A stretch of DNA of 64,000 bases, taken from contig NZ_MTAW01000124.1 of NCBI RefSeq assembly GCF_002154725.1, positions 61,521-125,520 on the forward strand. Reading direction: 5' to 3'. Position 1 is the stretch's first letter. Every line of letters starts with the position of its first letter. Below are positions 17,712 to 26,075 of the stretch, one piece after another. The position numbers and the translations under genes are program-made. The notes under the pieces are model-generated. The model made no database searches. It was not told the DNA's origin and worked only from the letters and a program-made list of their open reading frames with translations. Origin of the DNA: Nostoc sp. 106C. GTDB lineage: Bacteria; Cyanobacteriota; Cyanobacteriia; Cyanobacteriales; Nostocaceae.

Positions 17712-18203
17712 TTAAATTTCCGCACCAGCTTTTGGTTCAGCCCCCATTGGTGCAACATAATCACGGAAAAGAGTAATCTGCTGCTCAAAACCTAATCCTT
17801 TAATCTGATCTAATAGAGCTTGAGATTGTGATGGAAGCTGATAATCAGCAGGGACAGGAATTATAGTACCGTTATCCATGCCTTGAGATAAGCGATACCA
17901 AAATAGTAACTTGGTTGTATCACCAAAAGAACCATATTCACGGGAGATTTGATTATCAACTTTGTTAATTAAATCCCGTTGAACTTGTAGTTGTTCTTCG
18001 TGAGATAATTCTTTAACTTGATTGAACAAACTTTCTGCAATTTCTGGGGAAACAGTGCTAGCACCGGGTGCTGCTGGTGTAATTGAGCCACCCATTTCTT
18101 TGTATATGAACCAAAACAAAGCTAGCTGTTGATCCACATCCAATTTTTGCCAAGCTTGAACATGTTCGCGAATAGTAGAATCGCTAGTTTGGGTGTATGC
18201 CAT
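17712..18203 (-). CDS. Helical carotenoid protein (homologue of the OCP N-terminal domain)
   Basis: A 163-residue all-helical protein matching the N-terminal domain of the orange carotenoid protein alone. It has LDVDQQLALFWFIYKEMGGSITPAAPGA (in two halves, residues 21-48) and TKLLFWYRLSQGMDNGTI near residue 98. The residues corresponding to carotenoid contacts W41, Y44 and W110 of OCP are kept as W31, Y34 and W102. It has no C-terminal domain or linker. Helical carotenoid proteins bind ketocarotenoids and, depending on clade, quench singlet oxygen or phycobilisomes. Which clade this is cannot be decided by eye. It is divergent from cruP, another carotenoid-related gene. Confidence 0.9.
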   Translation of the reverse strand: MAYTQTSDSTIREHVQAWQKLDVDQQLALFWFIYKEMGGSITPAAPGASTVSPEIAESLFNQVKELSHEEQLQVQRDLINKVDNQISREYGSFGDTTKLLFWYRLSQGMDNGTIIPVPADYQLPSQSQALLDQIKGLGFEQQITLFRDYVAPMGAEPKAGAEI

Positions 18204-18637
18204 TACAAACTCCGCTTATAATTCTTCGATGTTTTATGTCTCAAATAAAGGTAACAAAGTTCTATTTATGATTTAACCCTACTGAAGATAGAAGTAGATA
18301 AATTAAAGATAAAACTGATAGAGAATTCATAGAGATACTGATATTGTAAGGGTTACAGATGATAAACTCTACTTTTAATAATTAAATTTGGCAATCAAAG
18401 GTATCAGATTAAATTTAATTTTTAACCCTACTGAAGGCAGATATATAATTAAGTAAAAATAGAAAATTGAATTGCAATTTTTGGTATTTAAATTTTTGCT
18501 ATTGCTATAAATGCAATGACAGCCTGATTTACATTGCAGAGATATCGCGGATAAGTTAACCAAGGTTAGTGCATTTACCCTCTATGCTGAAAGAGGTCTA
18601 GCCTAGTAAGCACAATGATTAGAGGGGATTATTCAAT
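18204..18637. promoter_or_regulatory. Divergent HCP/cruP control region with direct repeats
   Basis: A 434-bp AT-rich region separates two divergent carotenoid-related genes. TTTAACCCTACTGAAG occurs twice (about 18271 and 18421) in the same orientation. Each copy is followed by a similar AT-rich stretch, so a segment of roughly 50 bp has been duplicated. Nearer cruP, GAAAGAGGTCTAGCCTAG precedes the AGGGGATTATTCAAT leader. The duplicates may be regulator sites or simply repeat drift. A 62-codon minus-strand frame across it is treated as non-coding. Confidence 0.5.
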
Positions 18638-20182
18638 ATGAGCATCACCGAAGATATTCTCTCCCAACTACCAGGCGATGTGATGGAAGGACTGCGTCGT
18701 AGCGATCGCATCTTAGCATCGCTGAGGGAAGATCGTGCACCGATACCAACGGTAGTCAAACAGAACAATCAACTTTTGGACACCGTAGACTGGGATGTAA
18801 TTGTCTGCGGTGGGACTTTAGGCATTTTAATTGGTTGCGCCTTAGCTGTGCAGGGAGCCAAAGTAGGATTGATTGAGCGGGGAATCCTTCGTGGTAGAGA
18901 GCAAGAATGGAACATTTCCCGCAAAGAGTTAGAAATATTTTTGGAATTGAATTTACTGACGAACGAAGAATTAGAACAAGCGATCGCCACGGAATATAAC
19001 CCAGCCAGAGTCAGCTTTCAAGGTGGTACAGAAGTTTGGGTAGAGGATGTTCTCAATATTGGTGTAGATCCTGTTTATCTACTGGCTACATTGAAAACAC
19101 GATTTTTGGCTGCTGGGGGTGAGTTGTGGGAAAACACACCCTTGAGTGAAGCAGTAGTTCATCCAAATGGGGTGATGGTAAACAACCAATTCAAAACTAG
19201 ATTACTAATCGATGCAATGGGACATCTCTCTCCCATCGCTCAACAAGCACGTCAAGGAGAAAAGCCAGATGCGCTGTGCTTAGTTGTGGGAAGTTGTGCT
19301 CAAGGTTTTCCGGAAAATCGCTCGGGTGACTTGTTGTTATCATTTACATCCTTGCACAATCAATGCCAATACTTCTGGGAAGCTTTCCCAGCAAGGGATG
19401 GCAGAACCACCTACTTGTTTACCTACATGGATGCACACCCACAACGTTTAGGTTTAGAAGCTCTGTTTGAGGAATATCTACGCCTTCTACCACAATATCA
19501 GGGTGTGGAATTGAGTCAGTTAAAGTTTCAACGGGCACTGTTTGGCTTTTTTCCCACTTATCGCCAAAGTCCCCTCAAAACCCCTTGGAATCGTATTTTG
19601 CCAGTGGGAGATAGTAGCGGTAGTCAATCCCCTTTAAGTTTTGGTGGTTTTGGTGCTATGGTGCGTCACCTGAAGCGTTTAACTTTTGGTATTCAAGAAG
19701 CGCTGCAAACCGAGCAATTATCTGCAAAAGCGCTAGCTTTGCTGCAACCTTATCAACCAAGTTTGGCTGTTACCTGGTTGTTTCAAAAAGCGATGAGTGT
19801 TGGTGTGCATCAAAATATTCCTCCAGATCAAATTAACCAACTACTCTCAGTAGTATTTCAGGAAATGCAACAGTTGGGTTCAACCGTGCTCAAGCCATTT
19901 TTGCAAGATGTAGTACAGTTTCCCGCACTGACACAGACACTTTTGAAAACTGGTTTGGCAAATCCTGGATTAGTTGCCAAAATAATTCCTCAAGTAGGTT
20001 TAATCAATTTATTGGATTGGGTGGTGCATTACGGGAATTTAGGTGTTTACACTGCCTTATTTTGGCTGAGTCCAATGCTAGAAACATTGATAAAGCACCT
20101 GCCAAGCCAACAACAATATTATTGGCATCGCCTAGTTGATGGTTGGAAGTTTGGTTCTGGCAGCGATTATGCGGATGGATAA
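18638..20182 (+). CDS. cruP: CruP-type lycopene cyclase paralogue (FAD-dependent)
   Basis: A 514-residue flavoprotein. The dinucleotide-binding motif reads VDWDVIVCGGTLGILIGCALA (split across residues 48-68), and LRGREQEWNISRKELE follows near residue 87. This resembles CruP, the shorter paralogue of CruA in oxygenic phototrophs. The substrate region includes GDSSGSQSPLSFGGFGAM near residue 328. Work on the family links CruP to protection against reactive oxygen species under low temperature or stress, and its cyclase activity is disputed. AGGGGA about 10 bases upstream may serve as ribosome-binding site. Its divergent neighbour is an HCP, which fits a shared photoprotection theme. Confidence 0.85.
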   Translation: MSITEDILSQLPGDVMEGLRRSDRILASLREDRAPIPTVVKQNNQLLDTVDWDVIVCGGTLGILIGCALAVQGAKVGLIERGILRGREQEWNISRKELEIFLELNLLTNEELEQAIATEYNPARVSFQGGTEVWVEDVLNIGVDPVYLLATLKTRFLAAGGELWENTPLSEAVVHPNGVMVNNQFKTRLLIDAMGHLSPIAQQARQGEKPDALCLVVGSCAQGFPENRSGDLLLSFTSLHNQCQYFWEAFPARDGRTTYLFTYMDAHPQRLGLEALFEEYLRLLPQYQGVELSQLKFQRALFGFFPTYRQSPLKTPWNRILPVGDSSGSQSPLSFGGFGAMVRHLKRLTFGIQEALQTEQLSAKALALLQPYQPSLAVTWLFQKAMSVGVHQNIPPDQINQLLSVVFQEMQQLGSTVLKPFLQDVVQFPALTQTLLKTGLANPGLVAKIIPQVGLINLLDWVVHYGNLGVYTALFWLSPMLETLIKHLPSQQQYYWHRLVDGWKFGSGSDYADG

Positions 20183-20198
20183 TTTAACAAAAATTATA

Positions 20199-20235
20199 GA
20201 CGCGATGCATCATTAATATGATTAATCGCGTTTTT
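20199..20235 (+). terminator. Palindromic terminator after cruP
   Basis: ACGCGAT (20200-20206) pairs with ATCGCGT (20225-20231), and an inner ATCAT pairs with ATGAT. The stem is followed by TTTTT. It ends about 50 bp after the cruP stop. The arms match the GACGCGAT/ATCGCGTC palindrome at 8756, so this is a repeat-derived terminator. Confidence 0.6.
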
Positions 20236-20261
20236 ACTAAAAAACTTGTGTGAGGATTAAG

Positions 20262-20966
20262 ATGATTGAACGGCAATCTTCAGGAATTAAATATTTTACA
20301 GTACTAATTGGCTTACTGCGCGATCGCCAAGCTTTTTTAGAAGAAATCACTCAAAGTGTCAGATTACCAAGTAAAATTATTTCTCTTTTAGTTTGCAGTT
20401 CGATATTTCTGGCTATCTATGGCGGTATTATTGGCGCATATCATAGCTGGATGCAAGCTGTATCTTCGGCTATTAAACTACCAGCGCTCTATTTAATTAC
20501 GCTGCTAATTTGTTTACCCACGTTGTACTTTTCTAATATTATTTTTGGTTCCAAACGTAGTTTTGGACAGCATTTTGCACTGGTACTCACTGCGGTTTCC
20601 GTAACTAGTGTACTGTTATTTAGCTTTGCACCCATTACACTATTTTTCTTGATTACCACTAATAATTACCAGTTTTTAATCTTGCTCAATGTCCTGATAT
20701 TTTCCTTTACAGGATTTATCGGTATTTCTTCTTTATACCAAGCTACAAGTGTAGTATTAGAACAAGATAATGAAGGTAGCCAAACACGCCGCAAGATTAT
20801 ACTCTCGTGGCTATTTCTTTATGCTTTTGTGGGTAGCCAGTTAGGATGGACTCTCAGACCATTTTTTGGAACACCTGGTTCTGTATTCCAACTATTTAGA
20901 GATAGAGAAGGAAGTTTTTATTTGAGTGTTCTACAATCTATTGGCCATCTTTTAGGGATTCGTTAA
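20262..20966 (+). CDS. Multi-pass membrane protein of unknown function, tandem paralogue 1
   Basis: The ATG at 20262 has GAGG 6 bases upstream and gives 234 residues; the earlier in-frame GTG lacks this site. The protein has about five hydrophobic segments between residues 40 and 195, framed by LLRDRQAFLEEI at the N-terminus and GSQLGWTLRPFFGTPGS near the C-terminus. The next gene encodes a paralogue with the same two signatures. I do not recognise an experimentally known family. Both genes carry the N-terminal LLRDRQ-FLEEI motif that precedes the membrane part, probably cytoplasmic. Confidence 0.75.
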   Translation: MIERQSSGIKYFTVLIGLLRDRQAFLEEITQSVRLPSKIISLLVCSSIFLAIYGGIIGAYHSWMQAVSSAIKLPALYLITLLICLPTLYFSNIIFGSKRSFGQHFALVLTAVSVTSVLLFSFAPITLFFLITTNNYQFLILLNVLIFSFTGFIGISSLYQATSVVLEQDNEGSQTRRKIILSWLFLYAFVGSQLGWTLRPFFGTPGSVFQLFRDREGSFYLSVLQSIGHLLGIR

Positions 20967-21029
20967 TAAGTAATTAGCAAGTAATTAATTCATTAATTAA
21001 ACCATCAAGAATTCACTCATAAAACCATT

Positions 21030-21737
21030 ATGCTAGAGAAGCCATCTTACAAAAACAAACAATTTGGAATTTTAATCAGTTTATTACGCGATCGCCAGGG
21101 TTTCTTAGAAGAAATTGGTCAAGGGATAAGATTACAAAGTAAAATCAGCGCTTTGTTTGTTTCCAGTTCCATTTGTTTTGCAATTTATGGTGCAATTATC
21201 GGTGCCTCTCATAGCTGGGCACAGGCATTATCTGGTGCTATCAAACTCCCCGCCTTTTATTTATTAACACTGATTATTTGTTTTCCTACTCTATTCTTTT
21301 TTAATGTTTTATTTGGATCTCGTAGCAGTTTGCAACAGCATTTTGTAGTATTGCTAACAGCTGTATCAGTAATTAGTGTACTGTTATTCAGCTTGGCACC
21401 AGTTACGCTATTTTTTATGATCACTGCTCCCAATTCTTATCAATTTTTTAAACTATTAAATGTATTAATTTTTGGCATTACAGGTATATTTGGGATCAAA
21501 TTCCTTTATGAAGGAATGCAGCTACTTTCCAAACAAGATGAGGTAGGTAAAAAAACTCGCACTACTATTTTAAGATCGTGGTTACTTTTGTATGCTTTTG
21601 TAGGTATGCAGTTGGGATGGTTTTTACGACCATTTTTTGGTGCACCTGGATCTAAATTTGAGTTATTTCGAGCCGTGAGTGGCAATTTTTATCTTGATAT
21701 CGTCGCGGCAATATCTGAAATTTTAGGTTTCCGTTAA
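21030..21737 (+). CDS. Multi-pass membrane protein of unknown function, tandem paralogue 2
   Basis: A 235-residue paralogue of the preceding gene, 63 bp downstream. It shares LLRDRQGFLEEIGQ near residue 17, the first membrane segment (SICFAIYGAIIGASHSWAQA) and the C-terminal GMQLGWFLRPFFGAPGSKFE. The copies agree along their full length with many substitutions, so the duplication is old. Function is unknown. Position suggests that the two products act together, perhaps as a heteromer, but that is inference. Confidence 0.75.
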   Translation: MLEKPSYKNKQFGILISLLRDRQGFLEEIGQGIRLQSKISALFVSSSICFAIYGAIIGASHSWAQALSGAIKLPAFYLLTLIICFPTLFFFNVLFGSRSSLQQHFVVLLTAVSVISVLLFSLAPVTLFFMITAPNSYQFFKLLNVLIFGITGIFGIKFLYEGMQLLSKQDEVGKKTRTTILRSWLLLYAFVGMQLGWFLRPFFGAPGSKFELFRAVSGNFYLDIVAAISEILGFR

Positions 21738-21828
21738 TTAAAATCTAGATCTTATTATGGGAGAACCAATAAGTTGGACTGGTTTCCTCCTAGAGTAGCA
21801 TCTGGCGTTATTCAGATATTTGTTATTT

Positions 21829-24171
21829 TTAAAGCCGGGCGATCGCTATTTGTACTTTTTGAACCTGCTTGGGTGCTTGCATTTCGTTAAAGATGGAAAT
21901 TGCCTGATTAAAAGTATCTCGGCTAATTGTAACTTCACCCATTCTTTGATAAGTCAAAGCCAATTGATAATGTGCTTTAGCCAGATTACATTTATCAGAA
22001 AGGGTAGCCATATTTACGATAGCGTCTAAATGCTTATTTATTGCTACCATAAATTCTCCCTTTTCACGATGTAAGGAGGCAAGACAAGAGGTAGCTCTAG
22101 CTTTTAAATAAGTGAACTGATTGTATTCACAATGGGAAATAGCTTGGTTGCAAATCTCAATTGCAGTTTCTATATGACCTAAATTTTTATAAGTTAAGCT
22201 GGTATACAATAAACTAGTACCTACTCCCCAAGAAGTTAATCTCTCGCTTGTCATTCCTGCCTTAACCTCTTGCAAGATAGCAAGAGCATCTTCTCTTATC
22301 CCTAAAGAAGAGTTTATATAAGCTAAACAACACAAAGAGTAAACAACATACTGATAATAGTTTTCGTCAGTTTCACTTAAGTTTTTAACAAAATAAAAAA
22401 TATTTTTAGCTTGCTCAAGTTCCCACAAATCTATATAACAAAGTCCTAGATTAAAGTTACTCGAGATTTTTTCCTGAAAAATATCAGATCTCTCAGCAAT
22501 TTGATTAGCTCGTTCATGACAATCAAGTGCTAAGGCAATATTACCTGTTTGATGATATGCACGCCCTAGCATATTATAAAGTCTACTTAAGTAATACTCA
22601 GACTTTAAGTTTTCAATCAGTGGTGTAATTACAGAAATTAATGTTTCTAATAAACCAAATCTGTAAAACAACACACCCAAAGATATACTCTTATCCCATC
22701 TATTACCTCTGTTATCTAGAATGACATTAGCTGCTTGCTCAAAGTCTCCTATTTCCACATAATGATAATAAGCTTCTAGAGCCATTAAAGCATCTTGAGG
22801 AAATTCAATTTTGCTAACAGTAGCTGTCCAAAATTCTGCTGCCTTGCGGTTGGCTATTTGCCATTCGCCGCTTGATCGCAAACGTGCGATCGCTTCTGTA
22901 CAAATCACTGGATGCAGCCAATATTTTCCTTTACGGAATTCTACTAATGAACGGTCACAAAGAGATTTAATAATTCGTCTAGATAGTTGTTCTGGCACAT
23001 CCCAAAGTAAGCATTCTAGTCCCTTGATGCTAACATGAGTCACATTTTGATAACGATAGCATCCCAAACGACACAGCAATCGATATGCTTCAGCATCCAT
23101 TTGTGCTAAGCGATCGAACTGGCTGGTAACTAAATGCTCTAATACACCTTCAACTAACAAATTATTTTGATTTTCCCGCCAATAAACATTAGCATCTTTT
23201 TCAAAATCTCTGATAATAGCACCACTAATAATTTCCATTGCTTTGGCATTTCCACCAAAAGCTTTGCACATTTGACTGAGAGCGTTTGTTTGGAAATTAA
23301 TCTGACGACTGGTAAAAAATTGTCTCCAAGCGGACTCACCCAATCCTTTTAGTGAATAGAAATTTACATCAACTCCAGACTCATAAAGACGTTCGCGGCT
23401 AGTTATAAGAGTTACTGAATGAATTGTCGGATCGGCGAGGACTCTCAACAATTCAATATAAGGACGATGATCGAGAATTATCCGACCATTTCTATCTAAA
23501 GCAGATTCCAATCCATCAATTAAGACCCCAATCTTTCGAGATCGGTTTCGTAACTTCCGCCGTAACCGCTCCAAATTAATGCCAAACTCTCTTCCTGGTT
23601 CTTCCTGAAAGTCTTTTCTGAGCCATTCCTCAACTACACTTTCTACAGAGACAATATTTTGGCTTTCTTGAGCCATCCATAGTTCTAGAAAGTAGAAACC
23701 CTGCGTTTTAAAGTACTTACGCGCTAAAGTTGTTTTGCCGACACCGCCTTCACCTTGAATCAAAATGATTTTCTTTTCCTGACTGACGAGGTTTTGTAAC
23801 TCTGCTATTTCGCGATCGCGTCCTACAAAGTTAGAATCTAACTCTTGGGGTGTTGCATCATTGACGATTGAATAGATGCATTGGTAGGTGTTTTGTGCAT
23901 GTTGAGTGTGCCACAATCTCTCAATCACCCCAGAGAAGTTTGATTTAGAAACTTTTTCTCCCAGCACTTTCGACAGTAGATGCCATAACTGCGCACCCAC
24001 TGCTTTTAAATGTGCCTCTGTGTAACCACGGCTATCTGCAATATCGTGGTAAGTTCGCTTTTCATCCTCCCACAAATGACGCAAAATAATCCTTTGAGCC
24101 TTATGTAAGTGTTCTCCTGTCCTAAGAAAAACTAAATTATCTACAAACTCTAAGGCTTCTTCTGCACCCAT
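21829..24171 (-). CDS. STAND ATPase: HTH, NB-ARC and TPR repeats
   Basis: A 780-residue multidomain protein. Residues 1-85 form a helical HTH-like domain (EEALEFVDNLVFLRTGEHL, then TYHDIADSRGYTEAHLK and LLSKVLGEKVSKSNF). That domain is common in cyanobacterial signalling ATPases. The NTPase follows: NFVGRDREIAEL, Walker A GEGGVGKTT (140-148), Walker B VLIDGLE (216-222) and the TLITSRE sensor (near 254-260). From about residue 480 there are TPR-type helical repeats, for example LARAYHQTGNIALALDCHERA (split). The architecture suggests ligand-triggered oligomerisation. Relatives act in bacterial immunity or programmed death, but no effector domain is visible, so the output is unknown. Confidence 0.8.
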   Translation of the reverse strand: MGAEEALEFVDNLVFLRTGEHLHKAQRIILRHLWEDEKRTYHDIADSRGYTEAHLKAVGAQLWHLLSKVLGEKVSKSNFSGVIERLWHTQHAQNTYQCIYSIVNDATPQELDSNFVGRDREIAELQNLVSQEKKIILIQGEGGVGKTTLARKYFKTQGFYFLELWMAQESQNIVSVESVVEEWLRKDFQEEPGREFGINLERLRRKLRNRSRKIGVLIDGLESALDRNGRIILDHRPYIELLRVLADPTIHSVTLITSRERLYESGVDVNFYSLKGLGESAWRQFFTSRQINFQTNALSQMCKAFGGNAKAMEIISGAIIRDFEKDANVYWRENQNNLLVEGVLEHLVTSQFDRLAQMDAEAYRLLCRLGCYRYQNVTHVSIKGLECLLWDVPEQLSRRIIKSLCDRSLVEFRKGKYWLHPVICTEAIARLRSSGEWQIANRKAAEFWTATVSKIEFPQDALMALEAYYHYVEIGDFEQAANVILDNRGNRWDKSISLGVLFYRFGLLETLISVITPLIENLKSEYYLSRLYNMLGRAYHQTGNIALALDCHERANQIAERSDIFQEKISSNFNLGLCYIDLWELEQAKNIFYFVKNLSETDENYYQYVVYSLCCLAYINSSLGIREDALAILQEVKAGMTSERLTSWGVGTSLLYTSLTYKNLGHIETAIEICNQAISHCEYNQFTYLKARATSCLASLHREKGEFMVAINKHLDAIVNMATLSDKCNLAKAHYQLALTYQRMGEVTISRDTFNQAISIFNEMQAPKQVQKVQIAIARL

Positions 24172-24406
24172 CGGCTGAGATTGAGTAGTATTTGTACTTA
24201 ATTATAACTATAATTTTTACTCTACCTCGCGTGTCAGTTGTCAGTTGTTGGTTGTCAGCTGTTGTTAATTATTCCTAAAGTAGTAAACACCTGTAGCGTA
24301 GCGGTACTATATGGATGAGTTGAACGAAGTATATGTCTGCCCTTAGACAGAGGGGTTTAACCCATTCCTACTGACATTGAGAAAATCAAGAGTCCTATGC
24401 GGGTAA
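24172..24406. other. Intergenic region with STRR heptamers
   Basis: GTCAGTTGTCAGTTGTTGGTTGTCAGCTGTTG (about 24234-24265, given here only as a pattern of TTGTCAG heptamers) lies just upstream of the STAND gene. The remainder up to the IS1-family element is AT-rich, with a weak GTAGCGTAGCGGTACTAT segment. No gene is seen. Confidence 0.5.
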
Positions 24407-24414
24407 AGATTTTT

Positions 24415-25169
24415 GGCATTGCTGAATGAAGGGAGGAATTGATTTATTCAGGTACAATTTGATACTTTAAATAGTGTAGTAATAATTTAATTGAGTATCT
24501 CAGCATTTCTTCAGACTTAGAATAGCATAAGGTTTTGCGGTGAAGACGTGCCAGATAATGACGTAATCGGGTGTTTTCATTTTCCACTCGTGTCATATAT
24601 GTTTTACTTACAATTTGGTCACCATCAGGTATAAAACTTGGGTAAACTTTCCAGCCATCAGTCACATAAAAATAGCTTTGCCACTGTTGAACAGTTTTCC
24701 ATAATGGCTCAAATGTTTCGGCGCTATGGTCTCCTAAAACCCAAGCTAAAATACCTTGAGTAAAGTGGTTTACTGCTGTCCACAGCCAGATTTTGTTTTT
24801 TTTGAGCCTACAAACGTCTCTAATTCATCCAGTTCTCCAACTGCTGGAACAACATCTTCTTTGGGTACGTCTGGCAGTTGTTCTCCTAGTTTTTTGACCC
24901 AATGAATAATAGTAGTATGATGCACACCTTTAACCCGTTCAATCGCACGAAAACCCATACCATTAAGGTACATTTTTAAGCATTCTTGTTTTAGCTCTTG
25001 AGAATATCCTTTTGGTGGATCGTACACGTCAATAAATTGGCGATCGCATGATATGCAAATGTAATGAGCGTTTACCTCTTCGCTTTCCATTTTTACGAAT
25101 TTCCGTAGACCCGCAGTATGAACATTGCACAGTAGATGACCTCAATTCCTCCCTCCATTATGCAACGCC
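24415..25169. mobile_element. IS1-family insertion sequence with target duplication
   Basis: A 755-bp element. Its ends are imperfect inverted repeats of about 28 bp: GGCATTGCTGAATGAAGGGA at 24415 and, on the minus strand, GGCGTTGCATAATGGAGGGA starting at 25169. It is flanked by an exact 8-bp direct repeat AGATTTTT (24407-24414 and 25170-25177), as expected for IS1 transposition. Inside is one transposase gene on the minus strand, with two frame breaks. The intact ends and target duplication point to a fairly recent insertion between the STAND gene and the next small gene. Confidence 0.92.
24444..25130 (-). pseudogene. IS1-family transposase, frame broken twice
   Basis: The product is readable in three pieces. 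The N-terminal piece from GTG (25128-25130) gives the zinc-finger start VQCSYCGSTEIRKNGKRRGK. Near 25065 the frame shifts by one base into HYICISCDRQFIDVYDPPKG and on to DELETFVGSKK. There, eight A residues (about 24797-24805) separate it from a minus-one frame reading KIWLWTAVNHFTQG, then FYVTDGW and MTRVENENTRLRHYL to the stop. The second break coincides with an A-AAA-AAA slippery sequence, as in classic IS1 programmed minus-one frameshifting. The first break is probably a true mutation. D/D/E catalytic positions look intact in the C-terminal part. Confidence 0.85.
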
Positions 25170-25177
25170 AGATTTTT

Positions 25178-25502
25178 AATACTTCTACCTTGCCATACTA
25201 CAACATACTTTTTCCTACTCAGTAGGAAGCCTACTTTATCCTACGGTAATCTGAATTTAACTATATTACTCTTGTAATTAAGACAGGAAAAGTTAAGTTA
25301 AGCGCTCAGAAAGGTTGGTTGAGGAGAGATTGTACCAGCACTACTACTGCAAGTTTAGTATCTCGCATAGATGAATTTTTGTCTATATAAATAACTCGTG
25401 AAAGTGATGTCTGCTCATCAAGCAGTAGGTATTGGCTAACTAGATTCTGTAGAGCGTGTTCGTCCCAAGTATGTAAGTTCTCACCCTACAGGAGGTTCAA
25501 TA
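25178..25502. other. Intergenic region after the IS element
   Basis: About 325 bp with no gene. TTCCTACTCAGTAGGAA (about 25213-25229) is an inverted repeat with 7-bp arms. The end (CCTACAGGAGGTTCAATA) contributes an AGGAGG ribosome-binding site for the next gene. Confidence 0.5.
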
Positions 25503-25778
25503 ATGTTGGGTAAAGATTGTCGTCATGATTGTAATTCGAGTTCCTGCCCTTTTGCTCAAGATACTCGGAATCCTGATAGATACGTTTGCCTGAAATGCGG
25601 TGTTGAACGAGATATTAATCAGTATTCCTCAGGCATAAGATTTTTCTGGTTACTGATTTTAGCTTTATTAATCGCATTTCAACTATTAGCCAACGGTGAA
25701 AAGCAAAACGATCAAAAACAACAAAAGCAAAAGTCTGTTAGTAATTCACTTCATCAAGTAATTAGCTACCAGCAATAG
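25503..25778 (+). CDS. Small Cys-rich single-pass membrane protein
   Basis: A 91-residue protein with an AGGAGG site 7 bases before the ATG, a strong translation signal. The first 45 residues hold Cys clusters (CRHDC, CPF, CLKC), likely a metal or zinc-ribbon binding motif. A single hydrophobic segment follows (FFWLLILALLIAFQLLA, residues 49-65), then a Gln/Lys-rich tail. No family is recognised. It is followed 44 bp later by a second small membrane protein, so the two may be co-transcribed. Confidence 0.65.
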   Translation: MLGKDCRHDCNSSSCPFAQDTRNPDRYVCLKCGVERDINQYSSGIRFFWLLILALLIAFQLLANGEKQNDQKQQKQKSVSNSLHQVISYQQ

Positions 25779-25822
25779 GGTTTGAACTTTTCCAAATTCA
25801 TCATCATGAGCAAGTAAAGAAT

Positions 25823-26050
25823 ATGGCTGCAAATCAATACTCTCCTCTATTCCGCCTAGCTTCTCAGTTGTTAAAGTATTTCTTTTGGCTCCTGTTTGGG
25901 ATGGCGATCGCTTTCATTCTCGCATGGGGTTTGCGTGTGTTTTACATTATCCCCATACTTATGTATTTACTAAAACAGTTTTTTATGCCTATGGGATTTA
26001 TCCTGTTGTGTTTAATTACAATAGCGATAATTCTTGAGTCTTGGCGTTAA
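25823..26050 (+). CDS. Small two-pass membrane protein
   Basis: A 75-residue protein with two long hydrophobic stretches (LLKYFFWLLFGMAIAFILAW and FFMPMGFILLCLITIAIILE) separated by RVFYIIPILMYLLKQ. No known family is recognised. It follows the Cys-rich small membrane gene in the same direction and precedes a convergent PanE-like gene by 25 bp. Its length and composition fit a real small membrane protein, but there is no independent support. Confidence 0.55.
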   Translation: MAANQYSPLFRLASQLLKYFFWLLFGMAIAFILAWGLRVFYIIPILMYLLKQFFMPMGFILLCLITIAIILESWR

Positions 26051-26075
26051 CAAAATTGCAGAGTGGCAGAAGAAA

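Noticed and set aside
18375..18563. A 62-codon minus-strand frame between HCP and cruP
   Set aside because: It lies in a control region with duplicated AT-rich segments and has no protein-like character.
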